This document shows, in pieces, positions 1 to 5,450 of a DNA stretch of 5,450 nucleotides. A program made the translations under genes and the position numbers. Source of the stretch: Propionibacteriales bacterium (GTDB lineage: Bacteria > Actinomycetota > Actinomycetes > Propionibacteriales > Propionibacteriaceae). The stretch covers positions 1-5,450 of the forward strand of contig JADGPB010000199.1 in assembly GCA_017882655.1 (NCBI GenBank), in the 5' to 3' direction. The notes under the pieces are model-generated. The model was given only the letters and a program-made list of their open reading frames with translations. It was not told where the DNA came from and did no database searches. Each line of letters opens with the position of its first letter. Position 1 is the stretch's first letter.

Positions 1-1039
1 CCAGGTAGCCGACGACGAGGAACAGCACCGCCGTCGAGAACCCGTGGTTGACCATGTAGAAGATCGTCCCCGAGATCGACTGGGTGGTCAGCGCGAAGAT
101 GCCGAGCACCATGAAGCCGAAGTGGCTCACCGAGGTGAACGCCACCAGTCGCAACATGTTCTTCTGCCCGATCGCGGCGAGCGCGCCGTACAGGATCGAG
201 ATCAGCGCCAGGACAACGATGACCGGCGTGGCGAGCCGCGACGCCTCGGGGAACAGCCCGAGGCAGAAGCGGATCATCCCGAACGTACCGATCTTGTCGA
301 GGATGCCGACCAGCAGCGTCGATGTACCCGGCGTCGCCTGTTCTGCCGTGTCAGGCAACCAGGTATGCACGGGGAACATGGGCGCCTTGATCGCGAACGC
401 GATGAAGAAGCCGAGGAACAGCAGCATCTGCACCGACGGGGAGACGTTCAGATTGACGAGGTCCGCCAGCAGGTAGCTGGGTGCGCCCTGGTTGGCGAAC
501 GAGACCCCGAGCCCGATGACGCTGAACAGCAGGATGAGGCCGCCGGCCAGCGAGAACAGCAGGAACTTCACCGCAGCCTTCGCCCGCTTCGGGCCGCCCC
601 AGCCCGCGATCAGGAAGTACATCGGGATGAGCGTCGCCTCGAAGAAGAGGTAGAACAGCAGCACGTCGCTGGCGAGGAACACGTACAGGCTCAACGACTC
701 GAGGATGAGCACGAGTGCCATCCACACGTTGGCTCCCCAGCGGCCTTCCTCGTCCGTGTGCCGCTCAGCAAGCATGACCACCGGCACGAGCAGCGTGGTG
801 AGCAGGACCATGAGCAGGCCCATGCCGTCGAGGCCGAGGGCGTAGTACGCACCGAAGGCCTTGATCCACACCTGGTGCTCGGACAGGTCCGTGTGGACCA
901 GGTACAGGGCAGCCACGATGATCGAGTACACGAACGTGACCAGCGCTATCGCCAGTCCGACGTAGCGAGCCGTGCTTCCACGGAGGAACCACACCACCAA
1001 CCCACCGACAAGCGGCAGCAGCGCAAGGATCGTCAGCAT
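1..1039 (-). CDS. nuoM: NADH-quinone oxidoreductase subunit M (partial, C-terminus outside window)
   Basis: This is an antiporter-like proton-pumping subunit of the complex I membrane arm. 346 residues are visible, running off the low-coordinate edge in frame; E. coli NuoM is about 509 residues, so roughly the last third is missing. The hydrophobic segments contain the expected channel residues: E134 in LFFEATLIPMY (E. coli E144 equivalent), K218 in FAIKAPMFPVHTWLPD (K234 equivalent) and K249 in GILDKIGTFGM (K265 equivalent). They are followed by TSVSHFGFM with H306 and by MVNHG with H332. The TPGTS...LLVGILDK version of the channel helix is, from memory, the actinobacterial form. The ATG at 1037-1039 is chosen because a perfect AAGGAGG lies 6 nt upstream and the N-terminus (MLTILALLPLVGG) is the usual short hydrophobic start. 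It lies 13 bp after the nuoL stop. One unusual patch, QKNMLR, is at residues 292-297. Identity is certain at family level; NuoL and NuoN are excluded by the motif set and the gene order. Confidence 0.97.
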   Translation of the reverse strand, partial: MLTILALLPLVGGLVVWFLRGSTARYVGLAIALVTFVYSIIVAALYLVHTDLSEHQVWIKAFGAYYALGLDGMGLLMVLLTTLLVPVVMLAERHTDEEGRWGANVWMALVLILESLSLYVFLASDVLLFYLFFEATLIPMYFLIAGWGGPKRAKAAVKFLLFSLAGGLILLFSVIGLGVSFANQGAPSYLLADLVNLNVSPSVQMLLFLGFFIAFAIKAPMFPVHTWLPDTAEQATPGTSTLLVGILDKIGTFGMIRFCLGLFPEASRLATPVIVVLALISILYGALAAIGQKNMLRLVAFTSVSHFGFMVLGIFALTTQSISGTIFYMVNHGFSTAVLFLVVGYL

Positions 1040-1045
1040 CTCACC

Positions 1046-1052
1046 CCTCCTT
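1046..1052 (-). promoter_or_regulatory. Shine-Dalgarno site of nuoM
   Basis: On the minus strand the sequence reads AAGGAGG, a full match to the anti-Shine-Dalgarno core. It sits 6 nt before the nuoM ATG and directly abuts the nuoL TGA stop (TGA then AAGGAGG). It is the only strong ribosome binding site in the 13-bp nuoL-nuoM gap. A ribosome terminating on nuoL would stop right at the site, which suggests coupled re-initiation. Confidence 0.85.
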
Positions 1053-2969
1053 TCAGACCAGCCGGCCGATGATGAGGGCGAGAGCGACGACGATGACGCC
1101 GACGATCATTGTCAGGCCGTACGACCTGACGTACCCGTTCTGCAGCTTGCGAAGGCCGCCGCCGAGGCCGAGGGTCAGCGCACCGCTGCCCCGCACCGCC
1201 CCGTCGACGACGCCCGAGTCGACGGCGACGACCCCGCGGGTCAGCGCCTCGCCGGGCTTCATGAAGACGGCCTCGTTGAAGGCGTCCCCGTACAGGTCGT
1301 GGCGTCCGATGATCGTGAACACGTTGCGCGTGAACGGGACCGACTCAGGGATGCTCGTACGGCCGAAGATCATGTACGCGACGCCGACGCCGGCGATCAC
1401 GACGACCAGCGTGACCACGCCGATCAGCGAGAGGTGCGGCAGCCACGACGGGTTGGCCGGTACCTCGCCACCGACGGCCGGCGCGAGCCAGCCGGCGATC
1501 CAGGCGTTCATCACCATGCCGACGATGACGGACGGGATGGCGAGCAGCACGAGCGGTACCCACATGACCGCGGGCGACTCGTGCGGATGGACGCCATCGG
1601 CCCAGCGCTTGCTCGACCAGAACGTCATGAACATGAGCCTGGTCATGTAGAAGGCCGTGATGCCGGCCGCGATCAGCGCGAGCGCGCCGAGTACCGGCTG
1701 CTTCTCCCACGCCGCCTCGATGATCGAGTCCTTCGAGTAGAAGCCCGAGAAGAACGGCGTACCGATGATCGCGAGGTAGCCCATGAGGAACGTGTAGTAG
1801 GTGATCTTCATGACCTTGGCCAGGCCGCCGTAGTGGCGCATGTTCACGTCGTCGTTCATGCCGTGCATCACCGAACCGGCACCGAGGAACATGTTGGCCT
1901 TGAAGAAGCCGTGCGTCAGCAGGTGGAAGATCGCGAACGGGTACGCGATCGGGCCGATGCCCGCGGCCAGCATCATGTAGCCGATCTGCGACATCGTCGA
2001 GCCCGCGAGGACCTTCTTGATGTCGTCCTTCGACGTACCGATCCAGGCACCGGCGAGCAGCGTGACCGTACCGACGATCGCGACGGCGAGCGCCGCGGCA
2101 GACGTCTGGGCGTAGATGGCGTGCGAGCGGATGACCAGGTACACGCCGGCGGTGACCATCGTGGCGGCGTGGATGAGGGCCGAGACCGGGGTCGGGCCCT
2201 CCATCGCGTCGAGCAGCCACGACTGCAGCGGAACCTGCGCCGACTTGCCGCAGGCGCCCACGAGCAGGAGCATGCCGAGCAGCGTCACCCATGCCGGCGA
2301 CATCTTCGAGGCACCCGCGTTGACGGCCTCGAACGAGCTCGAGCCGAACATCGCGAGCATCGTGAAGATGGCCATCGTCAAGCCGAGGTCGCCGACGCGG
2401 TTGACGACGAACGCCTTCTTGCCGGCCGTCGCCGCGGTCGGCTTGTGCTGCCAGAACGAGATGAGCAGGTACGAGGCCAGGCCCACGCCCTCCCAGCCCA
2501 CGAACAGCACCGCGTAGTTGTCCGCGAGGACCAGCGTGAGCATCGCCGCGATGAAGAGGTTGAGGTACGCGAAGAACCTGCGCCGGCCCGGATCGTGGGC
2601 CATGTAGCCGATCGAGTAGACGTGGATGAGGCCGCCGACGCCCGTGATGAGCAGCGCGAACAGGATCGACAGCGGGTCGATGAGCAGGCCCACGCCGATC
2701 GACCAGGAGCCGGTGGCGATCCACGTGTACAGCGGGACGGACACCGCGTGCTGGGCCTCTGGGCGTCCGAGCAGGTCCGCGAACAGCGCGAGCGCGACCA
2801 CGAACGACACGATCGGTGCGAGGGTGCCGAGGTAGTGGCCCCACGAGTTGGCCGCCTTGCCGGCCAGGAGCAGGATCGCCGCAGAGACGAGCGGTACGGC
2901 GATGAGCAGCCAGGCGAGCGGGAACAGACCGGTGGGGGCCATCGGCGTCAAACCTTCGAGCAGAGTCAC
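1053..2969 (-). CDS. nuoL: NADH-quinone oxidoreductase subunit L
   Basis: This is the distal antiporter-like subunit of the complex I membrane arm, thought to move protons and to carry the long lateral helix that runs along the arm. At 638 residues it matches the family (about 610-650). Visible landmarks: GWEGVGLASYLLI with E160 (E. coli E144 equivalent); GKSAQVPLQSWLLDAMEGPT with K242 (K229 equivalent); LIHAATMVTAGVYL with H267 (H254); FHLLTHGFFKA with H349, H353 and K357 (H334, H338, K342); and FYSKDSII with K413 (K399 equivalent). Residues about 545-600 (through GRHDLYGDAFNEAVF) fit the region leading into the lateral helix, followed by a last membrane segment at about 618-637. The called start is GTG at 2967-2969, 8 bp after the nuoK TAG, with a modest AGGGG upstream. 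An in-frame ATG at 2940-2942 (residue 10, MAPTGLFPLAW) with GAAGG 10 nt upstream is a possible alternative and would still leave the whole first helix. No frameshift or missing key residue was seen. Confidence 0.97.
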   Translation of the reverse strand: MTLLEGLTPMAPTGLFPLAWLLIAVPLVSAAILLLAGKAANSWGHYLGTLAPIVSFVVALALFADLLGRPEAQHAVSVPLYTWIATGSWSIGVGLLIDPLSILFALLITGVGGLIHVYSIGYMAHDPGRRRFFAYLNLFIAAMLTLVLADNYAVLFVGWEGVGLASYLLISFWQHKPTAATAGKKAFVVNRVGDLGLTMAIFTMLAMFGSSSFEAVNAGASKMSPAWVTLLGMLLLVGACGKSAQVPLQSWLLDAMEGPTPVSALIHAATMVTAGVYLVIRSHAIYAQTSAAALAVAIVGTVTLLAGAWIGTSKDDIKKVLAGSTMSQIGYMMLAAGIGPIAYPFAIFHLLTHGFFKANMFLGAGSVMHGMNDDVNMRHYGGLAKVMKITYYTFLMGYLAIIGTPFFSGFYSKDSIIEAAWEKQPVLGALALIAAGITAFYMTRLMFMTFWSSKRWADGVHPHESPAVMWVPLVLLAIPSVIVGMVMNAWIAGWLAPAVGGEVPANPSWLPHLSLIGVVTLVVVIAGVGVAYMIFGRTSIPESVPFTRNVFTIIGRHDLYGDAFNEAVFMKPGEALTRGVVAVDSGVVDGAVRGSGALTLGLGGGLRKLQNGYVRSYGLTMIVGVIVVALALIIGRLV

Positions 2970-2974
2970 CGTAT

Positions 2975-2979
2975 CCCCT
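2975..2979 (-). promoter_or_regulatory. Weak Shine-Dalgarno site of nuoL (GTG start)
   Basis: Minus-strand AGGGG overlaps the nuoK TAG stop (TAGGGG) and lies 5 nt before the GTG at 2967-2969. It is the weakest ribosome binding site in the operon segment, which leaves room for the downstream ATG at 2940-2942 as the true start. The choice of GTG rests on the tight spacing to nuoK. Confidence 0.5.
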
Positions 2980-3277
2980 AGTACCTGAGCAGGTTCTCGT
3001 TGTCGACGTTCGCCGATTGCCGCGCCCTGTAGATCATCACGATGATCGACAGACCCACGACGACCTCAGCGGCAGCCACGACCATGACGAAGAATGACGC
3101 CGCCTGCCCGTCCAAGTTGCCGTGCACCCGGCTGAACGTCACGAGCAGCAGGTTGGAGGCGTTGAGCATGAGCTCGACGGACATGAACACCACGAGGGCG
3201 TTCTTGCGGATGAGGAAGCCGACGATCCCGATCGCGAACAGGATGGCCGCCAGCACCACGTAGAAGTTGGGGTTCAC
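2978..3277 (-). CDS. nuoK: NADH-quinone oxidoreductase subunit K
   Basis: This is a small three-helix membrane subunit (mitochondrial ND4L homologue) in the central hydrophilic axis of complex I, next to NuoJ and NuoN. It has 99 residues, the normal family length (about 100). It opens with MNPNFYVVLAAILFAIG, then RKNALVVFMSVELMLNASNL. E35 (MSVEL) and E71 (AAAEVVVGL) are the two conserved membrane glutamates equivalent to E. coli E36 and E72, which are known to matter for proton translocation. The three membrane segments are at about 5-22, 28-48 and 60-84, with a short basic/polar C-terminus. Translation starts at GTG 3275-3277, which overlaps the nuoJ stop in a GTGA arrangement. The start is supported by GAGGAG 5 nt upstream and by the family-typical N-P-x-x-Y beginning. 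The gene looks complete and canonical. Confidence 0.97.
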   Translation of the reverse strand: MNPNFYVVLAAILFAIGIVGFLIRKNALVVFMSVELMLNASNLLLVTFSRVHGNLDGQAASFFVMVVAAAEVVVGLSIIVMIYRARQSANVDNENLLRY

Positions 3278-4092
3278 AAGATCTCCTCGTCCTCGCCCTG
3301 AGCCACGTCGAGCGCTGCGAAGGCTTCCTTGGCGGGTGCGGCCAGCGCTACCGCGTCAGATAGCCCGCTCCGCTGCACGAGCACTGCGGACACGGAATCC
3401 GGAGAGACCGAGCCGTCCGGAAGAAGGGCCGGCGAGGTGATCGAGTTGTGTCGCGCGTACACACCGGAGCTGGGCCGTGGGCCCGGGTGGACACCCTTGG
3501 TCGCGTACTCCTCGATGCGGGCCTTGGCTCGCGCGGTCTGGTCGAACTTCGGCGTGAGCCTTTCGACGTTCGCGAGCACCATGGCTCCGACGGCGGCCGT
3601 GATCAGCAGCGCCGACGTCGCTTCGAACGCCAGCACGTACTGGCCGAACAGCAGAGCCGCAAGACCCTGGACGTTGCCCCCGTACTTCTGGTTGGCAGCC
3701 TCGACCCCGATCGCCGGGCCGACCAGGCCGCGGCCGATGGCGATGGCCAGAAGGATGAACCCGCCGATACCGGCGATCACCGAAGCCGGGGTGTGACCCT
3801 TGACCTTCTCGACGAGGGTCCCGCGCGTGTCGACGCCGATCAGCATGACGACGAACAGGAACAGCATCATCACCGCGCCGGTGTAGACGATGATCTGCAC
3901 GACGAACAGGAATGGTGCGTCCTGCGAGGCGTAGATGATGGCCAGGTTGACCATCACCAGCGCCAGGTAGAGCGCCGAGTAGACCGCCTTGCGAGACAGG
4001 ACCATCGCGACAGCAGCCGCCACCATGATCGGCCCGCAGATCCAGAACGCGACGGCGGCACCCGTCACGAGCGGTACGAGCAACGCCGTCAT
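3274..4092 (-). CDS. nuoJ: NADH-quinone oxidoreductase subunit J with long C-terminal tail
   Basis: This is a membrane subunit (ND6 homologue) whose third helix is thought to take part in the conformational coupling of quinone reduction to proton pumping. The protein is 272 residues against about 184 in E. coli. Membrane segments fall at about 12-32, 37-54, 61-86, 103-125 and 152-175. The hallmark is the third helix, QIIVYTGAVMMLFLFVVM (residues 66-83), which contains the conserved Y70-T-G72. After residue about 178 comes a hydrophilic tail of about 94 residues, containing GVYARHNS, PALLPDGS and a final acidic GEDEEIL. The start at ATG 4090-4092 is preferred over longer in-frame options: AAGGAGG lies 7 nt upstream, the ATG overlaps the nuoI stop (ATGA), and the residues upstream in this frame are low-complexity and unlike the family. 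It overlaps nuoK by four bases (GTGA). Confidence in identity is high; the role of the tail is unknown. Confidence 0.95.
   Translation of the reverse strand: MTALLVPLVTGAAVAFWICGPIMVAAAVAMVLSRKAVYSALYLALVMVNLAIIYASQDAPFLFVVQIIVYTGAVMMLFLFVVMLIGVDTRGTLVEKVKGHTPASVIAGIGGFILLAIAIGRGLVGPAIGVEAANQKYGGNVQGLAALLFGQYVLAFEATSALLITAAVGAMVLANVERLTPKFDQTARAKARIEEYATKGVHPGPRPSSGVYARHNSITSPALLPDGSVSPDSVSAVLVQRSGLSDAVALAAPAKEAFAALDVAQGEDEEIL
3283..3288 (-). promoter_or_regulatory. Shine-Dalgarno site of nuoK (inside nuoJ)
   Basis: Minus-strand GAGGAG is 5 nt before the nuoK GTG. The same bases encode the E-E pair of the acidic NuoJ C-terminus, so the site is embedded in coding sequence. It fixes the GTG at 3275-3277 as the nuoK start. 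Confidence 0.75.
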
Positions 4093-4664
4093 AGCGTCGC
4101 CTCCTTCTCCGTCGTCCAGGTGCGCAGGTCCGACTGACCGGTCGCCGGCAGCCCGAGGAAGTACTGCTCCTCGTCGTCGCCGAGGCGGCGGGGGTGCGGC
4201 GGCTGCTCCATGCCCGGCAGCAGCGGCGCGAGCAGCTGCTCCTTCGTGAAGATCAGCTTGGCGCGCGAGTAGTCGGCGAGCTTGAAGTCGTTGGTCATCG
4301 TCAGCGCTCGCGTCGGGCAGGCCTCGATGCACATGCCGCAGAAGATGCAGCGCAGGTAGTTGATCTGGTAGACGGAGCCGTACCGCTCACCGGGCGAGAA
4401 GCGCCCGTCCTCGGTGTTCGAGCTGCCCTCGACGTAGATCGCGTCGGCCGGGCAGGCCCAGGCGCACAGCTCGCACCCGACGCACTTCTCCAGGCCGTCG
4501 GGCCAGCGGTTGAGCTGGTGACGTCCGTGGAAGCGCGGCGCAGTGACCTTCTCCTTCGCCTTCTTCTTGTTGCCCCATCCCTCGGGGTAGCCCTGCGTGA
4601 ACGTGGGGCGGAACATCGTCATGAAGGTGACGCCGAAGCCAGCCCACTGGTCGAACAGACCCAT
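4089..4664 (-). CDS. nuoI: NADH-quinone oxidoreductase subunit I, 2x[4Fe-4S] ferredoxin-like
   Basis: This peripheral-arm subunit (TYKY/PSST-adjacent, mitochondrial NDUFS8 homologue) holds the two tetranuclear clusters N6a and N6b, which carry electrons toward the last cluster in NuoB and the quinone. The protein is 191 residues. Two complete CxxCxxCxxxCP motifs are visible: C61, C64, C67 and C71 in CVGCELCAWACP, and C106, C109, C112 and C116 in CIFCGMCIEACP. As in other two-cluster ferredoxins, the fourth cysteine of each motif is expected to ligate the other cluster. The N-terminus (MGLFDQWAGFGVTFMTMF) is the amphipathic anchor helix seen in the family. It is followed by a basic stretch GNKKKAKEK and the conserved RFHGRHQLNRWPDG. 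The C-terminal 40 residues (EQPPHPRRLGDDEEQYF...) are a variable tail. The ATG at 4662-4664 shares one base with the nuoH TGA (TGATG) and has GGGAGG 7 nt upstream. Confidence 0.97.
   Translation of the reverse strand: MGLFDQWAGFGVTFMTMFRPTFTQGYPEGWGNKKKAKEKVTAPRFHGRHQLNRWPDGLEKCVGCELCAWACPADAIYVEGSSNTEDGRFSPGERYGSVYQINYLRCIFCGMCIEACPTRALTMTNDFKLADYSRAKLIFTKEQLLAPLLPGMEQPPHPRRLGDDEEQYFLGLPATGQSDLRTWTTEKEATL
4100..4106 (-). promoter_or_regulatory. Shine-Dalgarno site of nuoJ (inside nuoI)
   Basis: Minus-strand AAGGAGG is placed 7 nt before the nuoJ ATG. It lies within the last codons of nuoI, where it encodes the K-E-A of the terminal KEATL. Its perfect match and ideal spacing decide the nuoJ start against longer upstream starts in the same frame. 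Confidence 0.85.
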
Positions 4665-5450
4665 CAGACGTCCTCCCTCTCGGGCTCGGGTACGGAGTCC
4701 GGCGCGGCCGTCTCCGTCATCGACGCGCGGAGCACGCCGACAAGCTCAGGCAGCACCTGCCCTGGCATGGGTGGCACGGGATAGCCGCCCGAGTACGGAT
4801 CGAACTCGCCGGTCTCGTACGACGGCGTGCGGCTCGTCTCGGACAGCTCTTCCTCGTCGCCTCCCCGTCGCCAGTCCCACACGAGGAAGGCGATGAGCAA
4901 CAGGACCACCACGCCGACGGCGGTGAGCGCCACCTGCTGGCTCAGCCAGTTCTGCTGCTGGGCGACCCGGACGAAGCTCACCAGCACGATCCAGGCGACC
5001 GAGATCGGGATGAGACCCTTCCAGCCGAGGTCCATGAACTGGTCGTACCGGAACCGCGGCAGCGTGCCCCGCAGCCAGACGAACACGCCGATGAAGAGCA
5101 GCAGCTTGAACGTGAACCAGAACAGACCCATGTAGCCCGAGTCCAGCCACGACAGCGCGGATGGGCTGATCTGGATGATCCACGGGATCGGCCAGGGCGC
5201 GCGGTAGCCGCCGAAGAACAGCGTCGTCGCGACCGCCGAGACCGTGGCCATGTTGATGTACTCGGCCAGGAAGTAGACCGCGTAGCGGAAGCCCGAGTAG
5301 TCGCTGAGGAAGCCGGAGACCAGCTCCTGCTCGCACTCGACGAGGTCGAAGGGCGCGCGGTTCGTCTCGGCCACCATCGAGATGCAGTAGACGACGCAGC
5401 TCGGGATCAGCAGCAGCGCGTACCACTGCGGGATGTGCAGGAAGGAGACC
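4664..5450 (-). CDS. nuoH: NADH-quinone oxidoreductase subunit H (partial, N-terminus outside window)
   Basis: This membrane subunit (ND1 homologue) forms the quinone-access channel and the interface between the peripheral and membrane arms. The last 261 residues are visible; the reading frame is open to the high-coordinate edge, so the ATG at 5375-5377 is internal, not the start. The conserved segment around VAETNRAPFDLVECEQELV (visible residues 26-44), with acidic E38, E40 and E42, is the cytoplasmic loop lining the quinone site. It is followed by FLAEYINMATVSA, TTLFFGGYRAPWP and RGTLPRFRYDQFMDLGWK, all family signatures. After the final membrane segment (about residues 174-191) comes a hydrophilic tail of about 70 residues, rich in E/D/P, with GGYPVPPMPGQ. 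E. coli NuoH ends soon after the last helix, so the tail is an extension, of a kind I recall from actinobacterial NuoH. The gene ends at TGA 4664-4666, overlapping nuoI by one base. Two substitutions in the quinone loop are listed as a finding. Confidence 0.96.
   Translation of the reverse strand, partial: VSFLHIPQWYALLLIPSCVVYCISMVAETNRAPFDLVECEQELVSGFLSDYSGFRYAVYFLAEYINMATVSAVATTLFFGGYRAPWPIPWIIQISPSALSWLDSGYMGLFWFTFKLLLFIGVFVWLRGTLPRFRYDQFMDLGWKGLIPISVAWIVLVSFVRVAQQQNWLSQQVALTAVGVVVLLLIAFLVWDWRRGGDEEELSETSRTPSYETGEFDPYSGGYPVPPMPGQVLPELVGVLRASMTETAAPDSVPEPEREDV
4672..4677 (-). promoter_or_regulatory. Shine-Dalgarno site of nuoI (inside nuoH)
   Basis: Minus-strand GGGAGG lies 7 nt upstream of the nuoI ATG, in the R-E-D codons at the end of nuoH. 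It supports the ATG at 4662-4664 and the stop-start (TGATG) coupling of the two genes. Confidence 0.8.

Noticed and set aside
1040..1052. Possible terminator or promoter between nuoL and nuoM
   Set aside because: The gap is only 13 bp, is filled by a ribosome binding site, and has no inverted repeat or T-run.
44..1072. Plus-strand open frame of 342 codons antisense to nuoM
   Set aside because: It has the same R/E/H/Q-rich shadow composition, and nuoM on the minus strand accounts for the whole region with conserved membrane motifs.
1345..2844. Second long minus-strand frame (499 codons) inside nuoL
   Set aside because: It lies in a different frame of the same strand as nuoL. The product is rich in R, G, H and P with no recognisable motif, and it is explained by codon bias of the true gene.
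972..2981. Very long plus-strand open frame (669 codons) antisense to nuoL
   Set aside because: The product is a low-complexity run of R, D, E, H, A and Q with no fold-like hydrophobic pattern. It is the expected shadow of a GC-rich gene with G/C third positions, and nuoL on the other strand has full family motifs.
4093..4332. Upstream in-frame extension of nuoJ
   Set aside because: The extra 80 codons overlap nuoI, encode a low-complexity A/R/P-rich stretch unlike any NuoJ N-terminus, and ignore the perfect ribosome binding site in front of the ATG at 4090-4092.
5375..5377. ATG as a start codon of nuoH
   Set aside because: The frame stays open to the window edge, and the 24 codons upstream (VSFLHIPQWYALLL...) encode a hydrophobic segment matching the preceding NuoH helix, so this methionine is internal.
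1..5450. Mobile element, CRISPR array, tRNA or hidden defence system
   Set aside because: The whole window is covered by six contiguous core complex I genes. I saw no direct repeat array, inverted-repeat pair, integrase or cloverleaf-like sequence.

Overview
The window is an internal piece of a respiratory complex I (nuo, proton-translocating NADH:quinone oxidoreductase) operon. Every gene is on the minus strand. Read in transcription order (from high to low coordinates) it holds nuoH (5' end cut by the window), nuoI, nuoJ, nuoK, nuoL and nuoM (3' end cut by the window). This H-I-J-K-L-M order is the standard bacterial 14-gene nuo order, so nuoG should lie beyond position 5450 and nuoN beyond position 1. 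Nothing else is encoded here. The genes overlap or sit within 13 bp of each other, so there is no intergenic stretch that could hold a promoter, terminator or RNA gene.

The organism looks like a high-GC Gram-positive bacterium (Actinomycetota). The DNA is GC-rich with strong G/C third-position bias. NuoJ has a long cytoplasmic tail with a RHNS...PALLPDGS block, NuoH has a long tail with GGYPVPPMPGQ, and NuoM has the TPGTS...LLVGILDKIGTFGM form of its central channel region. From memory of family members these are actinobacterial traits. A Propionibacteriales/Nocardioides-like source is a guess; the family cannot be fixed from this window alone.

Layout: nuoH (4664-5450, partial) and nuoI (4089-4664) overlap by one base (TGATG). 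nuoI and nuoJ (3274-4092) overlap by four (ATGA). nuoJ and nuoK (2978-3277) overlap by four (GTGA). nuoK and nuoL (1053-2969) are 8 bp apart, and nuoL and nuoM (1-1039, partial) are 13 bp apart. Each start has a Shine-Dalgarno sequence in the end of the preceding gene or just behind its stop, which implies tight translational coupling. nuoK and nuoL start with GTG.

Together these genes encode the hydrophilic-to-membrane junction and most of the membrane arm. NuoI carries two [4Fe-4S] clusters that pass electrons toward quinone. NuoH forms the quinone-site floor. NuoJ and NuoK form the small central relay, and NuoL and NuoM are antiporter-like proton pumps. The diagnostic cluster ligands and the key charged residues of the channels that lie in the window are all present, so the genes look intact and functional. 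I found no undescribed system. The items below are sequence-level oddities within an otherwise ordinary core operon.
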